Position numbers and translations under genes: made by a program. From contig CAVIQT010000077.1 of assembly GCA_963645165.1 (NCBI GenBank), positions 1-18,712 on the forward strand: a DNA stretch of 18,712 nucleotides. Reading direction: 5' to 3'. Below are positions 13,187 through 18,712 of the stretch, piece after piece. Source of the stretch: CAG-533 sp963645165. GTDB lineage: Bacteria; Bacillota_I; Bacilli_A; RF39; UBA660. Position 1 is the stretch's first letter, and the number at the start of each line of letters is the position of its first letter. The notes below the pieces were generated by a model that did not search any database, was not told where the DNA came from, and worked only from the letters and a program-made list of their open reading frames with translations.

Positions 13187-15356
13187 CTTTCTTAGTTTTT
13201 CTTACCTTTTTTTCAGTAAATTCAGCATCCTTACTAGATTTTGGTAAGGCTTCTTTTCTTGATAAATTTAATCTACCACGGTTATCATAGCCTAGAGATT
13301 TTACAAGAATTTCATCTCCTATTTTAACTATATCACTTGGTTTATTAACTCTTTCATTAGCAAGCTGGGATACATGAACAAGTCCTTCAGTTCCTTCCCA
13401 AAGTTCTACAAAGCAGCCAAAGTCTTCTACTTTTGTAACTTTACCAGTATATACTTTACCAATTTCTACTTCTTTTACGATGTTTTCAATTCTTTCCATA
13501 GTTTTTCTAATAACATCTTTATCAGTGTGGTAAACAATTACTCTACCGTCATCTTCTAAGTCAACTTTAACAGCTTCTTTATCATTAACAGTTTTTACTC
13601 CTGCTGGAGAGCATTCTAAGATAATTTTAGTAATCATTTCACCACCACGGCCAATAACATCTTTAATCTTTTCAGGATTAATCATCATTGTTTCTATTTT
13701 AGGAGCATATGGTGATAATTCTTTTCTAGGTTCAGGGATAATACTAGTCATTAAGTCTAAAATTTGTAGTCTAGCTTTTTTAGCTTGTTCTAGAGCTTCT
13801 TTTAAGATTTTGCTAGTTACACCTTTAATTTTAATATCCATTTGTAGAGCGGTAATACCTTTTTTAGTACCAGCAACTTTAAAGTCCATATCTCCCATAT
13901 GATCTTCAATACCTTGAATATCTGTAAGGATTGAGTATTTTTTACCACTTGTTATAAGTCCCATGGCAATACCAGCAACTGGTGCTTTTATAGGAACGCC
14001 AGCAGCCATTAAGCTTAGACATCCAGCACATATACTTGCTTGTGATGAGGAACCATTACTTTCTAAAATTTCTGATACAACTCTAATTGTGTATGGGAAT
14101 TCTTCTTCTGATGGAATAACTTGTAAAAGTGCTCTTTCGCCTAAGGCACCATGGCCAATTTCTCTTCTTCCTGGGGCACCATATCTACCGGTTTCACCTA
14201 CAGAGAAATTAGGAAAATTATAGTGAAGCATAAATCTCTTTGTATCTTCAAGACCTAAGCCATCTAAAATTTGATGTTCGCCAATCGCGCCAAGGGTTGT
14301 GGTTGCTAGAGCCTGTGTTTGACCGCGAGTAAATACGGCAGATCCATGAGTTCTAGGAAGCAAATCAATATATGCGGAAAGTGGTCTAATTTCATCTAAT
14401 GCTCTACCATCTGGTCTTATATGTTTATTAGTAATTAAATCTCTAACTACTTCTCCTTCAATTGCATTAACTACTTTAGTAGCAGTCTTTTCCATATTTT
14501 CATCTTCTGGATATTTTTCAGTAAAGTAAGTAATTGTATTTGCTTTTACTTCATCTATTTTAGCATAAGATGCTAGTTTATCTTTAATTTGTACAGCAGA
14601 AAGCATATCTTTTTCAGCATATTCCTTTATTTCTTTTTCAATATTTTTATCAATTTGAGCTAGTTCTATTTTTGTTTTTTCTTTACCTACAACTTCAATA
14701 ATACTTTCTTGAAATTCACAAAGCATTTTAACATGTTTTTGTCCAAACATTAATGCATCTAACATATCTTTTTCACTTACTTCATGAGCACCTGCTTCTA
14801 TCATGCAGATATCATCTTTAGTTCCCGCTACTGTAACTGTTAATTCACATTTTTCTAGTTGTTCACTAGTAGGATTAATAACAAATTCTTTACCAATTTT
14901 ACCTACTATTACTCCTGCTACGGGTCCATCAAATGGAATATTAGATATACCAAGAGCAAGTGATGAACCAAATAGCGCAGTCATTTCAGGACTATTATTA
15001 GGATCAACAGATAATATTGTATTAATTACTTGTACTTCATTGCGGAAGTTTTCATCAAACATTGGTCTAATAGGTCTATCAATTAATCTTGCTGCTAGAG
15101 TAGCACTTTCTGATGGTCTACCTTCTCTTTTAATAAATCCACCTGGGATTTTTCCTACTGAGTATAATTTTTCATTATATACAACTGTTAAGGGGAAGAA
15201 ATCTCCTGTACCAACAGTATCACTCATAACAGCAGCAGTTAATACAACTGTATCACCATATCTTACTAAGACAGCGCCATCTGCTTGTTTAGCTAACTGT
15301 CCTACTTCAACAGTTATATTTCTACCTAAAAAATCGTAACTAAATTCTTTTTTCAT
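13173..15356 (-). CDS. pnp: Polyribonucleotide nucleotidyltransferase (PNPase)
   Basis: PNPase degrades RNA 3' to 5' by phosphorolysis as a homotrimer. The 727-residue protein has the complete layout: first RNase PH domain (about 10-140), helical linker (about 240-305), second RNase PH domain (about 315-545) with the catalytic aspartates of DHMGDMDFK (D485, D491), KH domain (about 555-615, with IGRGGEMI) and S1 domain (about 632-702, VYTGKVTKVEDFGCFVELWE). A Lys-rich tail follows. AAAGGCG precedes the ATG. It lies 48 bases downstream of rpsO, the classical rpsO-pnp pair, with a leaky hairpin between them. Together with RNase Y in the same window it forms the central decay machinery. The ribosomal neighbour suggests co-regulation with translation. 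Confidence 0.97.
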   Translation of the reverse strand: MKKEFSYDFLGRNITVEVGQLAKQADGAVLVRYGDTVVLTAAVMSDTVGTGDFFPLTVVYNEKLYSVGKIPGGFIKREGRPSESATLAARLIDRPIRPMFDENFRNEVQVINTILSVDPNNSPEMTALFGSSLALGISNIPFDGPVAGVIVGKIGKEFVINPTSEQLEKCELTVTVAGTKDDICMIEAGAHEVSEKDMLDALMFGQKHVKMLCEFQESIIEVVGKEKTKIELAQIDKNIEKEIKEYAEKDMLSAVQIKDKLASYAKIDEVKANTITYFTEKYPEDENMEKTATKVVNAIEGEVVRDLITNKHIRPDGRALDEIRPLSAYIDLLPRTHGSAVFTRGQTQALATTTLGAIGEHQILDGLGLEDTKRFMLHYNFPNFSVGETGRYGAPGRREIGHGALGERALLQVIPSEEEFPYTIRVVSEILESNGSSSQASICAGCLSLMAAGVPIKAPVAGIAMGLITSGKKYSILTDIQGIEDHMGDMDFKVAGTKKGITALQMDIKIKGVTSKILKEALEQAKKARLQILDLMTSIIPEPRKELSPYAPKIETMMINPEKIKDVIGRGGEMITKIILECSPAGVKTVNDKEAVKVDLEDDGRVIVYHTDKDVIRKTMERIENIVKEVEIGKVYTGKVTKVEDFGCFVELWEGTEGLVHVSQLANERVNKPSDIVKIGDEILVKSLGYDNRGRLNLSRKEALPKSSKDAEFTEKKVRKTKKEKSE

Positions 15357-15377
15357 ATTTTACGCCTTTCATTAAAT

Positions 15378-15406
15378 AAAAAGACACCAAAAAATGTAGT
15401 GCCCTT
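15378..15406 (-). terminator. Hairpin between rpsO and pnp (partial terminator or processing site)
   Basis: On the minus strand AAGGGCACT pairs with GGTGTCTTTT through several G-U pairs, followed by T. It overlaps the rpsO stop. Because pnp is next, it may act as a leaky terminator or processing site. The wobble-rich stem makes it uncertain. Confidence 0.4.
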
Positions 15407-15674
15407 ATTTTCTTATATTTAATTTTTTAATAACTTCACGATATTTTGGAGTATCGTTTTTCTTTAAATAGTCAAGTAAACTTCTTCTTTTACCAATCTT
15501 TAAGAATAAGCCTCTTTTAGAGTGATAATCATGTTTATTAACTTTTAAATGTTCTGTTAAATTGTTAATTTCATCTGTTAAGATAGCAATTTGTACTGAA
15601 GTATCACCAGTATTTTTAGCATCTTTAGCAAATTCTTTAACACGTGCAGCTTTTTGTTCTTTAGAAACAGCCAT
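15405..15674 (-). CDS. rpsO: 30S ribosomal protein S15
   Basis: S15 is a primary binder of the central domain of 16S rRNA. The 89-residue product has the standard four-helix sequence, with DTGDTSVQIA-like text (NTGDTSVQIAILTDEINNLT), the HLKVNKHDYHSKRGL loop that contacts rRNA helices and RRSLLDYLKK near the end. Length equals the family norm. AAAGGAGGAA, a near-perfect ribosome binding site, precedes the ATG. A TTGCTT/TATAAT promoter lies about 90 bases upstream; the leader can fold and may hold an S15 autoregulatory structure. pnp follows in the same direction, as in most bacteria. Confidence 0.98.
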   Translation of the reverse strand: MAVSKEQKAARVKEFAKDAKNTGDTSVQIAILTDEINNLTEHLKVNKHDYHSKRGLFLKIGKRRSLLDYLKKNDTPKYREVIKKLNIRK

Positions 15675-15704
15675 TTTATTTCCTCCTTTGCATTAATAAT
15701 AATC

Positions 15705-15744
15705 GGTTTAATTCTAGCATTATCTCGGAAGATAAAATAAAACC
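15705..15744 (-). promoter_or_regulatory. Folded rpsO leader, candidate S15 autoregulatory element
   Basis: In the leader the minus strand forms an inner hairpin TTATCT-TCCG-AGATAA and an outer pairing of GGTTT-T-ATT with AAT-T-AAACC, separated by a GCTAG bulge. This sits between the promoter and the ribosome binding site. S15 is known to repress its own leader in Bacilli, but I cannot confirm that this is the Rfam motif. Confidence 0.4.
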
Positions 15745-15763
15745 AAAATAAAACTTCTTGTTA

Positions 15764-15792
15764 ATTATATTATAAGGTTAGAGAAAAAGCAA
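15764..15792 (-). promoter_or_regulatory. Promoter of rpsO-pnp
   Basis: Minus strand TTGCTT (15787-15792), 17-base spacer, perfect TATAAT (15764-15769); a second TATAAT overlaps at 15769-15774. It gives a leader of roughly 80 bases. Confidence 0.6.
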
Positions 15793-15834
15793 CAAAAATG
15801 TGATGTAATTTATCTTCTTCTTTTATAATATAAA

Positions 15835-16164
15835 TTAACCTAATTTATCACCATTACTTGCAGGTTTATCTAAGCCTATTAGGACTACACCATCTTTACT
15901 ATAGGTTCCAAGAACTAATATTTCGGACATAAAGTCAGCAATTTGTCTTGGAGGGAAGTTAACAACTGCTAGAATTTGTTTACCTATTAAATCTTCTGGT
16001 TTGTATAAATCAGTAATTTGAGCAGATGAGTTTTTTATTCCAATAGATGATCCCATATCAATCTTTAGTTGATAAGCAGGTTTTTTAGCTTTTTTAAATT
16101 CTTTAGCTTCTATAATTGTACCTACTCTTATATCTAATTTTAAAAAGTCTTCAAATGTAGCCAA
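15835..16164 (-). CDS. csaA: CsaA-like tRNA-binding/chaperone protein
   Basis: CsaA is a stand-alone EMAP-II/MetRS-C-type OB-fold protein of about 110 residues, described as an export chaperone and tRNA binder, working as a dimer in the cytoplasm. The 109-residue product follows Bacillus CsaA closely: FLKLDIRVGTI, then GSSIGIKNSSAQIT, KQILAVVNFPPRQIADFMSE and ASNGDKLG at the end. The start is TTG (16162-16164), set by AAGGA about seven bases before it and by the fit to the family N-terminus; no ATG is near. Its own TTGATA-17-TATAAA promoter lies between it and the tRNA gene. A weak stem (TAATTTAT/ATAAATTA) follows the stop. Confidence 0.92.
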   Translation of the reverse strand: MATFEDFLKLDIRVGTIIEAKEFKKAKKPAYQLKIDMGSSIGIKNSSAQITDLYKPEDLIGKQILAVVNFPPRQIADFMSEILVLGTYSKDGVVLIGLDKPASNGDKLG

Positions 16165-16188
16165 ATATATTCCTTCTTTCTAATATTT

Positions 16189-16217
16189 TTTATACTAAAA
16201 TTTTAGATTAATATCAA
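16189..16217 (-). promoter_or_regulatory. Promoter of csaA
   Basis: Minus strand TTGATA (16212-16217), 17-base spacer, TATAAA (16189-16194), squeezed in immediately after the CCA end of the tRNA gene. Confidence 0.6.
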
Positions 16218-16219
16218 TA

Positions 16220-16295
16220 TGGTGCCGGAAAGAGGACTTGAACCCCCAACCTACTGATTACGATTCAGTTGCTCTACCACTTGCGCTATTCCGGC
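16220..16295 (-). tRNA. tRNA-Thr (anticodon CGU)
   Basis: The minus strand folds into a full cloverleaf: acceptor GCCGGAA paired with TTCCGGC, D-arm with AGCGCAAGTGGTAGAGC, anticodon stem ACTGA/TCAGT with loop ATCGTAA (anticodon CGU at 34-36, read for ACG), T-arm with GGTTCAAGTCC and an encoded CCA (16220-16222). It begins eight bases after the stop of the DUF1003 gene with no room for a separate promoter, so it is probably processed from that transcript. Confidence 0.95.
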
Positions 16296-16303
16296 AAAAA
16301 AGA

Positions 16304-16822
16304 TTATTTGTTTTCTTCTTTTTGTTCTTTTTCATCAAGTAATTTTAAAATTTTATTTTGTGTGGTAATTATTTTTTTAATTTCTATATGAAGTTCTTCT
16401 AATATTAATTCACTTTTTAAATCTGTTTTATAATCATTAGAACTTCTAAGACGATCTTTCTTTGCCTCTCTATTTTGACTCATCATAATAATTGGTGCTT
16501 GAAGTGCCGCTACACAAGAAAGTAATAAATTTAGAAGTATAAATGGATAAGGATCTGCATTTTTAATAACATATAAATTTAATAATATCCATACTCCTAA
16601 AAAAGTAATCATACCAATAATAAAACCCCAGCTACCTGCTACTTCAGTTAGTTTATCAGCAAGTTTATCTCCAAAAGTTCTATTTGCATCACTTTGTTTA
16701 TCAACATCAACAGCGATAGGTTCATCAATAAGCATATTAATTAATTCTTCTTCATCAGTACTATCAAATTGTTTCTTTAAAAGCATTTGTACTATTTCTT
16801 TTTTAGTTTTCCTAGTTTCCAT
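16304..16822 (-). CDS. DUF1003 family membrane protein
   Basis: A 172-residue protein with a charged N-terminal region, the conserved GDKLADKLTEVAGSWGFIIG stretch (51-70) and two membrane helices (about 66-86 and 92-112). PYPFILLNLLLSCVAALQAP and IIMMSQNREAKKDR follow in the second helix and after it. These are the hallmarks of DUF1003, a family of unknown function sometimes linked to cyclic-nucleotide or CBS proteins elsewhere. The C-terminal half is a predicted coiled coil rich in Lys and Glu. GGAGGT five bases before the ATG and a TTTACT-17-TATTAT promoter precede it. tRNA-Thr lies directly downstream on the same strand. Confidence 0.85.
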   Translation of the reverse strand: METRKTKKEIVQMLLKKQFDSTDEEELINMLIDEPIAVDVDKQSDANRTFGDKLADKLTEVAGSWGFIIGMITFLGVWILLNLYVIKNADPYPFILLNLLLSCVAALQAPIIMMSQNREAKKDRLRSSNDYKTDLKSELILEELHIEIKKIITTQNKILKLLDEKEQKEENK

Positions 16823-16839
16823 TTCTTACCTCCATAAAA

Positions 16840-16868
16840 ATAATATCATTAACTTTAAAATAAGTAAA
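16840..16868 (-). promoter_or_regulatory. Promoter of DUF1003 gene and tRNA-Thr
   Basis: Minus strand TTTACT (16863-16868), 17-base spacer, TATTAT (16840-16845). It is back-to-back with the promoter of the CotF-like pair. Confidence 0.5.
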
Positions 16869-16871
16869 TAT

Positions 16872-16899
16872 TTGTTAAAAGTAATTTTAAGAATAAATT
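16872..16899 (+). promoter_or_regulatory. Candidate promoter of the CotF-like pair
   Basis: TTGTTA (16872-16877), 16-base spacer, TAAATT (16894-16899). Acceptable but not strong; nearby AT-rich alternatives exist. Confidence 0.35.
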
Positions 16900-16937
16900 A
16901 TATAAAAATATTCATAATAATAATGGAGGTAATGATA

Positions 16938-17153
16938 ATGAAAAAAGTTCCTTATATGATTAGTACTAAAGATCTAGCGTATATTATAGATATTTTTAAT
17001 TGGAATATTACTATATCTAAAAGATTAGATGTTTATTTAAAGACTTGTAAAGATGAAGAAGTATGTAAAGAATTTACTAAGTTAAAAAAGTTACATTTAA
17101 AAGTATGTAATGATATGACTAATTTATTAAAGGATGGTGTAAGTAATGAGTGA
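16938..17153 (+). CDS. Small CotF-like (spore-coat-type) protein, first of a pair
   Basis: An upstream ATG at 16872 is open, but GGAGGT (16925-16930) is placed seven bases before the ATG at 16938, giving 71 residues. The text YMISTKDLAYIIDIFNWNIT is typical of the short partner of Firmicutes CotF-type coat proteins, which are helical, ferritin-like bundles. The remaining half is an all-helix, Lys/Cys-containing segment (KTCKDEEVCKEF and KKLHLKVCNDM). It overlaps the next gene by eight bases (ATGAGTGA), so both are translated together. CotF homologues occur in spore formers and in some lineages without known spores, so a coat role is only an inference. Confidence 0.55.
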   Translation: MKKVPYMISTKDLAYIIDIFNWNITISKRLDVYLKTCKDEEVCKEFTKLKKLHLKVCNDMTNLLKDGVSNE

Positions 17154-17403
17154 TGAATATATGTTAAAGGATGTGTTAGATACTGAAAAATATATTGTTT
17201 CTAATATGAGTACTGCTCTTAATGAGGCAAGTTGTACAGAGATTTATAATTGTTATTTTAATATATTAAAAAGTATTTCTAATGAGGCAAAAATATTATT
17301 TAATATTGGTTATAATAAGTCATGGTATGCTTTAGAAAAGGCACCTATTACTAAGGTTAAAAGTGAATATGATAAATTATCTAAAGAAATAAAACTACCT
17401 TAA
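17146..17403 (+). CDS. CotF-like (spore-coat-type) protein, second of a pair
   Basis: An 85-residue helical protein that begins inside the end of its partner gene. The N-terminal YMLKDVLDTEKYIVSNMSTA matches the CotF pattern (D-L-T-EK-x5-Y-x-A), and KSWYALEKAPITKVKSEY corresponds to the family's GWY-V-A region. It is likely to form a four-helix bundle alone or with the 71-residue upstream protein. The gene ends in the hairpin it shares with the convergent fthC gene. No other sporulation gene is seen in this window. Membership of the family is reasonable; function is not known here. Confidence 0.6.
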   Translation: MSDEYMLKDVLDTEKYIVSNMSTALNEASCTEIYNCYFNILKSISNEAKILFNIGYNKSWYALEKAPITKVKSEYDKLSKEIKLP

Positions 17404-17414
17404 TAAGTAGTTTT
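17391..17414. terminator. Bidirectional terminator shared by CotF-like pair and fthC
   Basis: Stem AAAACTAC (17391-17398), eight-base loop, GTAGTTTT (17407-17414) with T on both outer sides. The + stop (17401-17403) is in the loop; the fthC stop (17414-17416) overlaps the last pair. Confidence 0.75.
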
Positions 17415-17947
17415 TAATTGGTTATAATCTCATCCATATAAATATCATTTTTATCTACTATTAGATTATTACATAATTGTTCTTTATAACAAATTCCTAT
17501 TTTATATATGTTAGTATTTGCTAGATAATAATCATAAAAACCTTTACCGTAACCTAGTCTTGCTCCATTTAGGGAAAAACTAACTCCAGGGACAATTATT
17601 AAATCAATATCGTTTTTATCTATAATTTTTTCTACTTCACCAAAGGGTTCATTAATCTTATATTCACTTTGATAATATTTTTCATTAATAGATACTTTAT
17701 AAAACATCATTTGATGTTCACCAATAACTTTTGGTAAGCAGACTGTTTTACCTAAGGCAAGGCATTTTTCAATTAGTTTTGTTGTAATAACTTCACTACC
17801 AGCACTATAATATAGAGCTATGATATTAGATTTTTTAAAGTTATCATTTTGAAGTATTTTATTACATATAGTTAGGGATTTTTCTTCTTTGTTAGTAATA
17901 TTTTTTCTGATATTTAAGTATTTTTTTCTTAATGTTATTTTATCCAT
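17414..17947 (-). CDS. fthC: 5-formyltetrahydrofolate cyclo-ligase
   Basis: This ATP-dependent enzyme converts 5-formyl-THF to 5,10-methenyl-THF and so returns a storage folate to one-carbon metabolism. The 177-residue protein has the basic N-terminal LRKKYLNIRKNI helix, the ALYYSAGSEV strand, KTVCLPKV and the diagnostic nucleotide-binding segment IVPGVSFSLNGARLGYGKGF followed by YDYYL. Length matches the family. AGGTAAAG precedes the ATG. It is 42 bases downstream of the thioredoxin-fold gene on the same strand, with at most a weak hairpin in between, so they may be one transcript. Confidence 0.92.
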   Translation of the reverse strand: MDKITLRKKYLNIRKNITNKEEKSLTICNKILQNDNFKKSNIIALYYSAGSEVITTKLIEKCLALGKTVCLPKVIGEHQMMFYKVSINEKYYQSEYKINEPFGEVEKIIDKNDIDLIIVPGVSFSLNGARLGYGKGFYDYYLANTNIYKIGICYKEQLCNNLIVDKNDIYMDEIITN

Positions 17948-17989
17948 AATCTTTACCTATAAAAAAATTTCGAAAGTTATCCGAATATT

Positions 17990-18613
17990 TTATTTATTAC
18001 AATCTGTACATTTAGAAGTTTCTTTTAATACTTCACTCATGTATTTTGTTAATTTTTTCTTTAAATTGCTTATTGCGTTTTCTGTCCAGTACTCTTCTGG
18101 ATCTTTAGCATCATTAGTATCTAGGGATGTTTCATAGTCATTACCAATTAACTTCCCTTTTACATGAAATGATACATTAGGTACAAATATTCTAGAATTA
18201 CCTTCATCATCTTTTTGTAATTGTGTTTTTAATATATTTACAATTTCTTGATAGGTAGTAGTATTATTTTTTCTATCTTCAAGGATATTATAATAATATA
18301 TTTTATCTATACCTACTTCTTTAGCAGTTTCATTTAAGTATTTAACGTAGGCTTGACACCATGGGCATTCAGGAAAGCCAAGATAAACTACGCCGGTGCC
18401 TTCTTTCATAATTTTAATTATACTTTCGGCATCTCTATAGACAAATACATTATCAAGAGGGGCAGTACTATATTCTTTATTAAATTTAACGTTATCACTT
18501 AATGTAACATCATTTGTGTCACAATTATTTTTATTTTTTATATAGAAATATATTCCGCTAGATATAGCTAATAATATAAAGATAATTATAATATATTTTA
18601 ATTTGGTTTTCAT
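17990..18613 (-). CDS. Membrane-anchored thioredoxin-fold protein with CPWC motif
   Basis: A 207-residue protein with a signal anchor (about 7-25), a short exposed linker and a thioredoxin-like domain facing outside. The active-site text is VVYLGFPECPWCQAYVKYL with C83 and C86. A long helical insert (about 95-140) leads to the cis-Pro strand RIFVPNVSFHVKG. A second Cys pair, CTDC (C202, C205), ends the protein, unusual for thioredoxins and reminiscent of a redox-active tail. It resembles the small anchored thioredoxins and bacteriocin-transport accessory proteins of Firmicutes; no bacteriocin genes are nearby. Likely role: thiol exchange at the membrane surface. Its promoter is 18634-18662. 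Confidence 0.7.
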   Translation of the reverse strand: MKTKLKYIIIIFILLAISSGIYFYIKNKNNCDTNDVTLSDNVKFNKEYSTAPLDNVFVYRDAESIIKIMKEGTGVVYLGFPECPWCQAYVKYLNETAKEVGIDKIYYYNILEDRKNNTTTYQEIVNILKTQLQKDDEGNSRIFVPNVSFHVKGKLIGNDYETSLDTNDAKDPEEYWTENAISNLKKKLTKYMSEVLKETSKCTDCNK

Positions 18614-18633
18614 ACTTCACTTCCCATAAATTT

Positions 18634-18662
18634 AATATACATTAATTTTAAATAATTGTAAA
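18634..18662 (-). promoter_or_regulatory. Promoter of the thioredoxin-fold gene
   Basis: Minus strand TTTACA (18657-18662), 17-base spacer, TATATT (18634-18639), about 20 bases before the start codon. Confidence 0.6.
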
Positions 18663-18676
18663 TTAAAAATTTATAG

Positions 18677-18712
18677 TTAATCTTCACAACCACAACTACT
18701 ATCTAAAGATAG
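18677..18712 (-). CDS. Possible C-terminal end of an unidentified protein (partial)
   Basis: From the window edge the minus strand reads LSLDSSCGCED and stop at 18677-18679. Short Cys-rich tails ending in CGCE(D) are common in small bacterial proteins, so this may be the end of a gene entering from outside. The first bases also form a CTATCT/AGATAG palindrome, which could instead be a non-coding hairpin. Only eleven codons are visible, so no family can be given. Confidence 0.3.
   Translation of the reverse strand, partial: LSLDSSCGCED

Noticed and set aside
13374..15339. Several + strand frames opposite pnp (13374-13559, 13963-14223, 14803-15339)
   Set aside because: Antisense shadows of a certain gene; no start signals or recognisable domains.
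16195..16210. CTAAAATTTTAG palindrome between tRNA-Thr and csaA as a terminator
   Set aside because: It has no loop and lies in the spacer of the csaA promoter, so it is better explained as AT-rich promoter DNA.
17948..17989. Hairpin between the thioredoxin-fold gene and fthC
   Set aside because: Only a four-pair TTCG/CGAA stem before a T run; too weak to list as a terminator.
17889..18137. + strand frame of 82 codons across fthC and the thioredoxin gene
   Set aside because: Antisense to two recognised genes; hydrophobic residues arise from A-rich coding on the other strand.
18699..18712. CTATCT-AA-AGATAG palindrome at the window edge
   Set aside because: Short, not followed by a T run on either strand, and overlaps a possible coding end; too little sequence remains to call a terminator.

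Overview
The window is AT-rich, gene-dense bacterial DNA with strong Shine-Dalgarno sites, short intergenic gaps and typical Firmicutes content: RNase Y, a type B RNase P RNA, GpsB, a lipoteichoic-acid-synthase-like enzyme and CotF-like proteins. UGA works as a stop and Trp is UGG, so this is the standard bacterial code and not the Mycoplasma code. My inference is a Bacilli-type, host-associated, small-genome Bacillota, possibly one of the uncultured gut lineages near the Mollicutes. The species cannot be named from this sequence.

Layout. Positions 1-1080 are a graveyard. They hold the C-terminal part of a Bro/antirepressor-type phage protein broken by a one-base G-run frameshift, then scraps of a NitT/TauT-type ABC transporter (ATPase and permease). 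At 1170-4226 (+) lie an LTA-synthase-like membrane sulfatase-fold enzyme and an HD-domain dNTPase. From 4232 to 8851 (-) runs a core block: rny, recA (with a LexA-like box), pgsA, a RodZ-like HTH membrane protein, rnpB and gpsB. The order resembles the Bacillus ymfM-pgsA-cinA-recA-rny region, but cinA is absent and gpsB-rnpB is joined to its upstream end. A 34-codon small ORF with its own promoter lies just upstream of gpsB.

At 9041-11648 (-) are two exported envelope proteins: an anchored amidase with FN3-like and chitobiase-C-like domains, and a signal-peptide protein with a sortase-like NVKTG tail. A VUT/queuosine-precursor-transporter-like membrane protein (+) follows. Then come an AlkD-like DNA glycosylase, pnp, rpsO, csaA, a tRNA-Thr(CGU) and a DUF1003 membrane protein (all -), a pair of CotF-like small proteins (+), 5-formyl-THF cyclo-ligase, an anchored thioredoxin-fold protein, and the last codons of another ORF (-).

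Functional themes are RNA turnover and translation (RNase Y, PNPase, RNase P, S15, tRNA-Thr, CsaA), DNA maintenance (RecA, AlkD-like, dNTPase) and envelope building (PgsA, LTA-synthase-like, GpsB, RodZ-like, amidase, surface protein). I see no CRISPR array, intact mobile element or convincing new defence system. The most distinctive signals are architectural. All three convergent gene pairs share one compact hairpin that contains or directly abuts both stop codons. The RodZ-like gene seems to use an AUU start directly after the rnpB terminator. An undescribed small ORF precedes gpsB.
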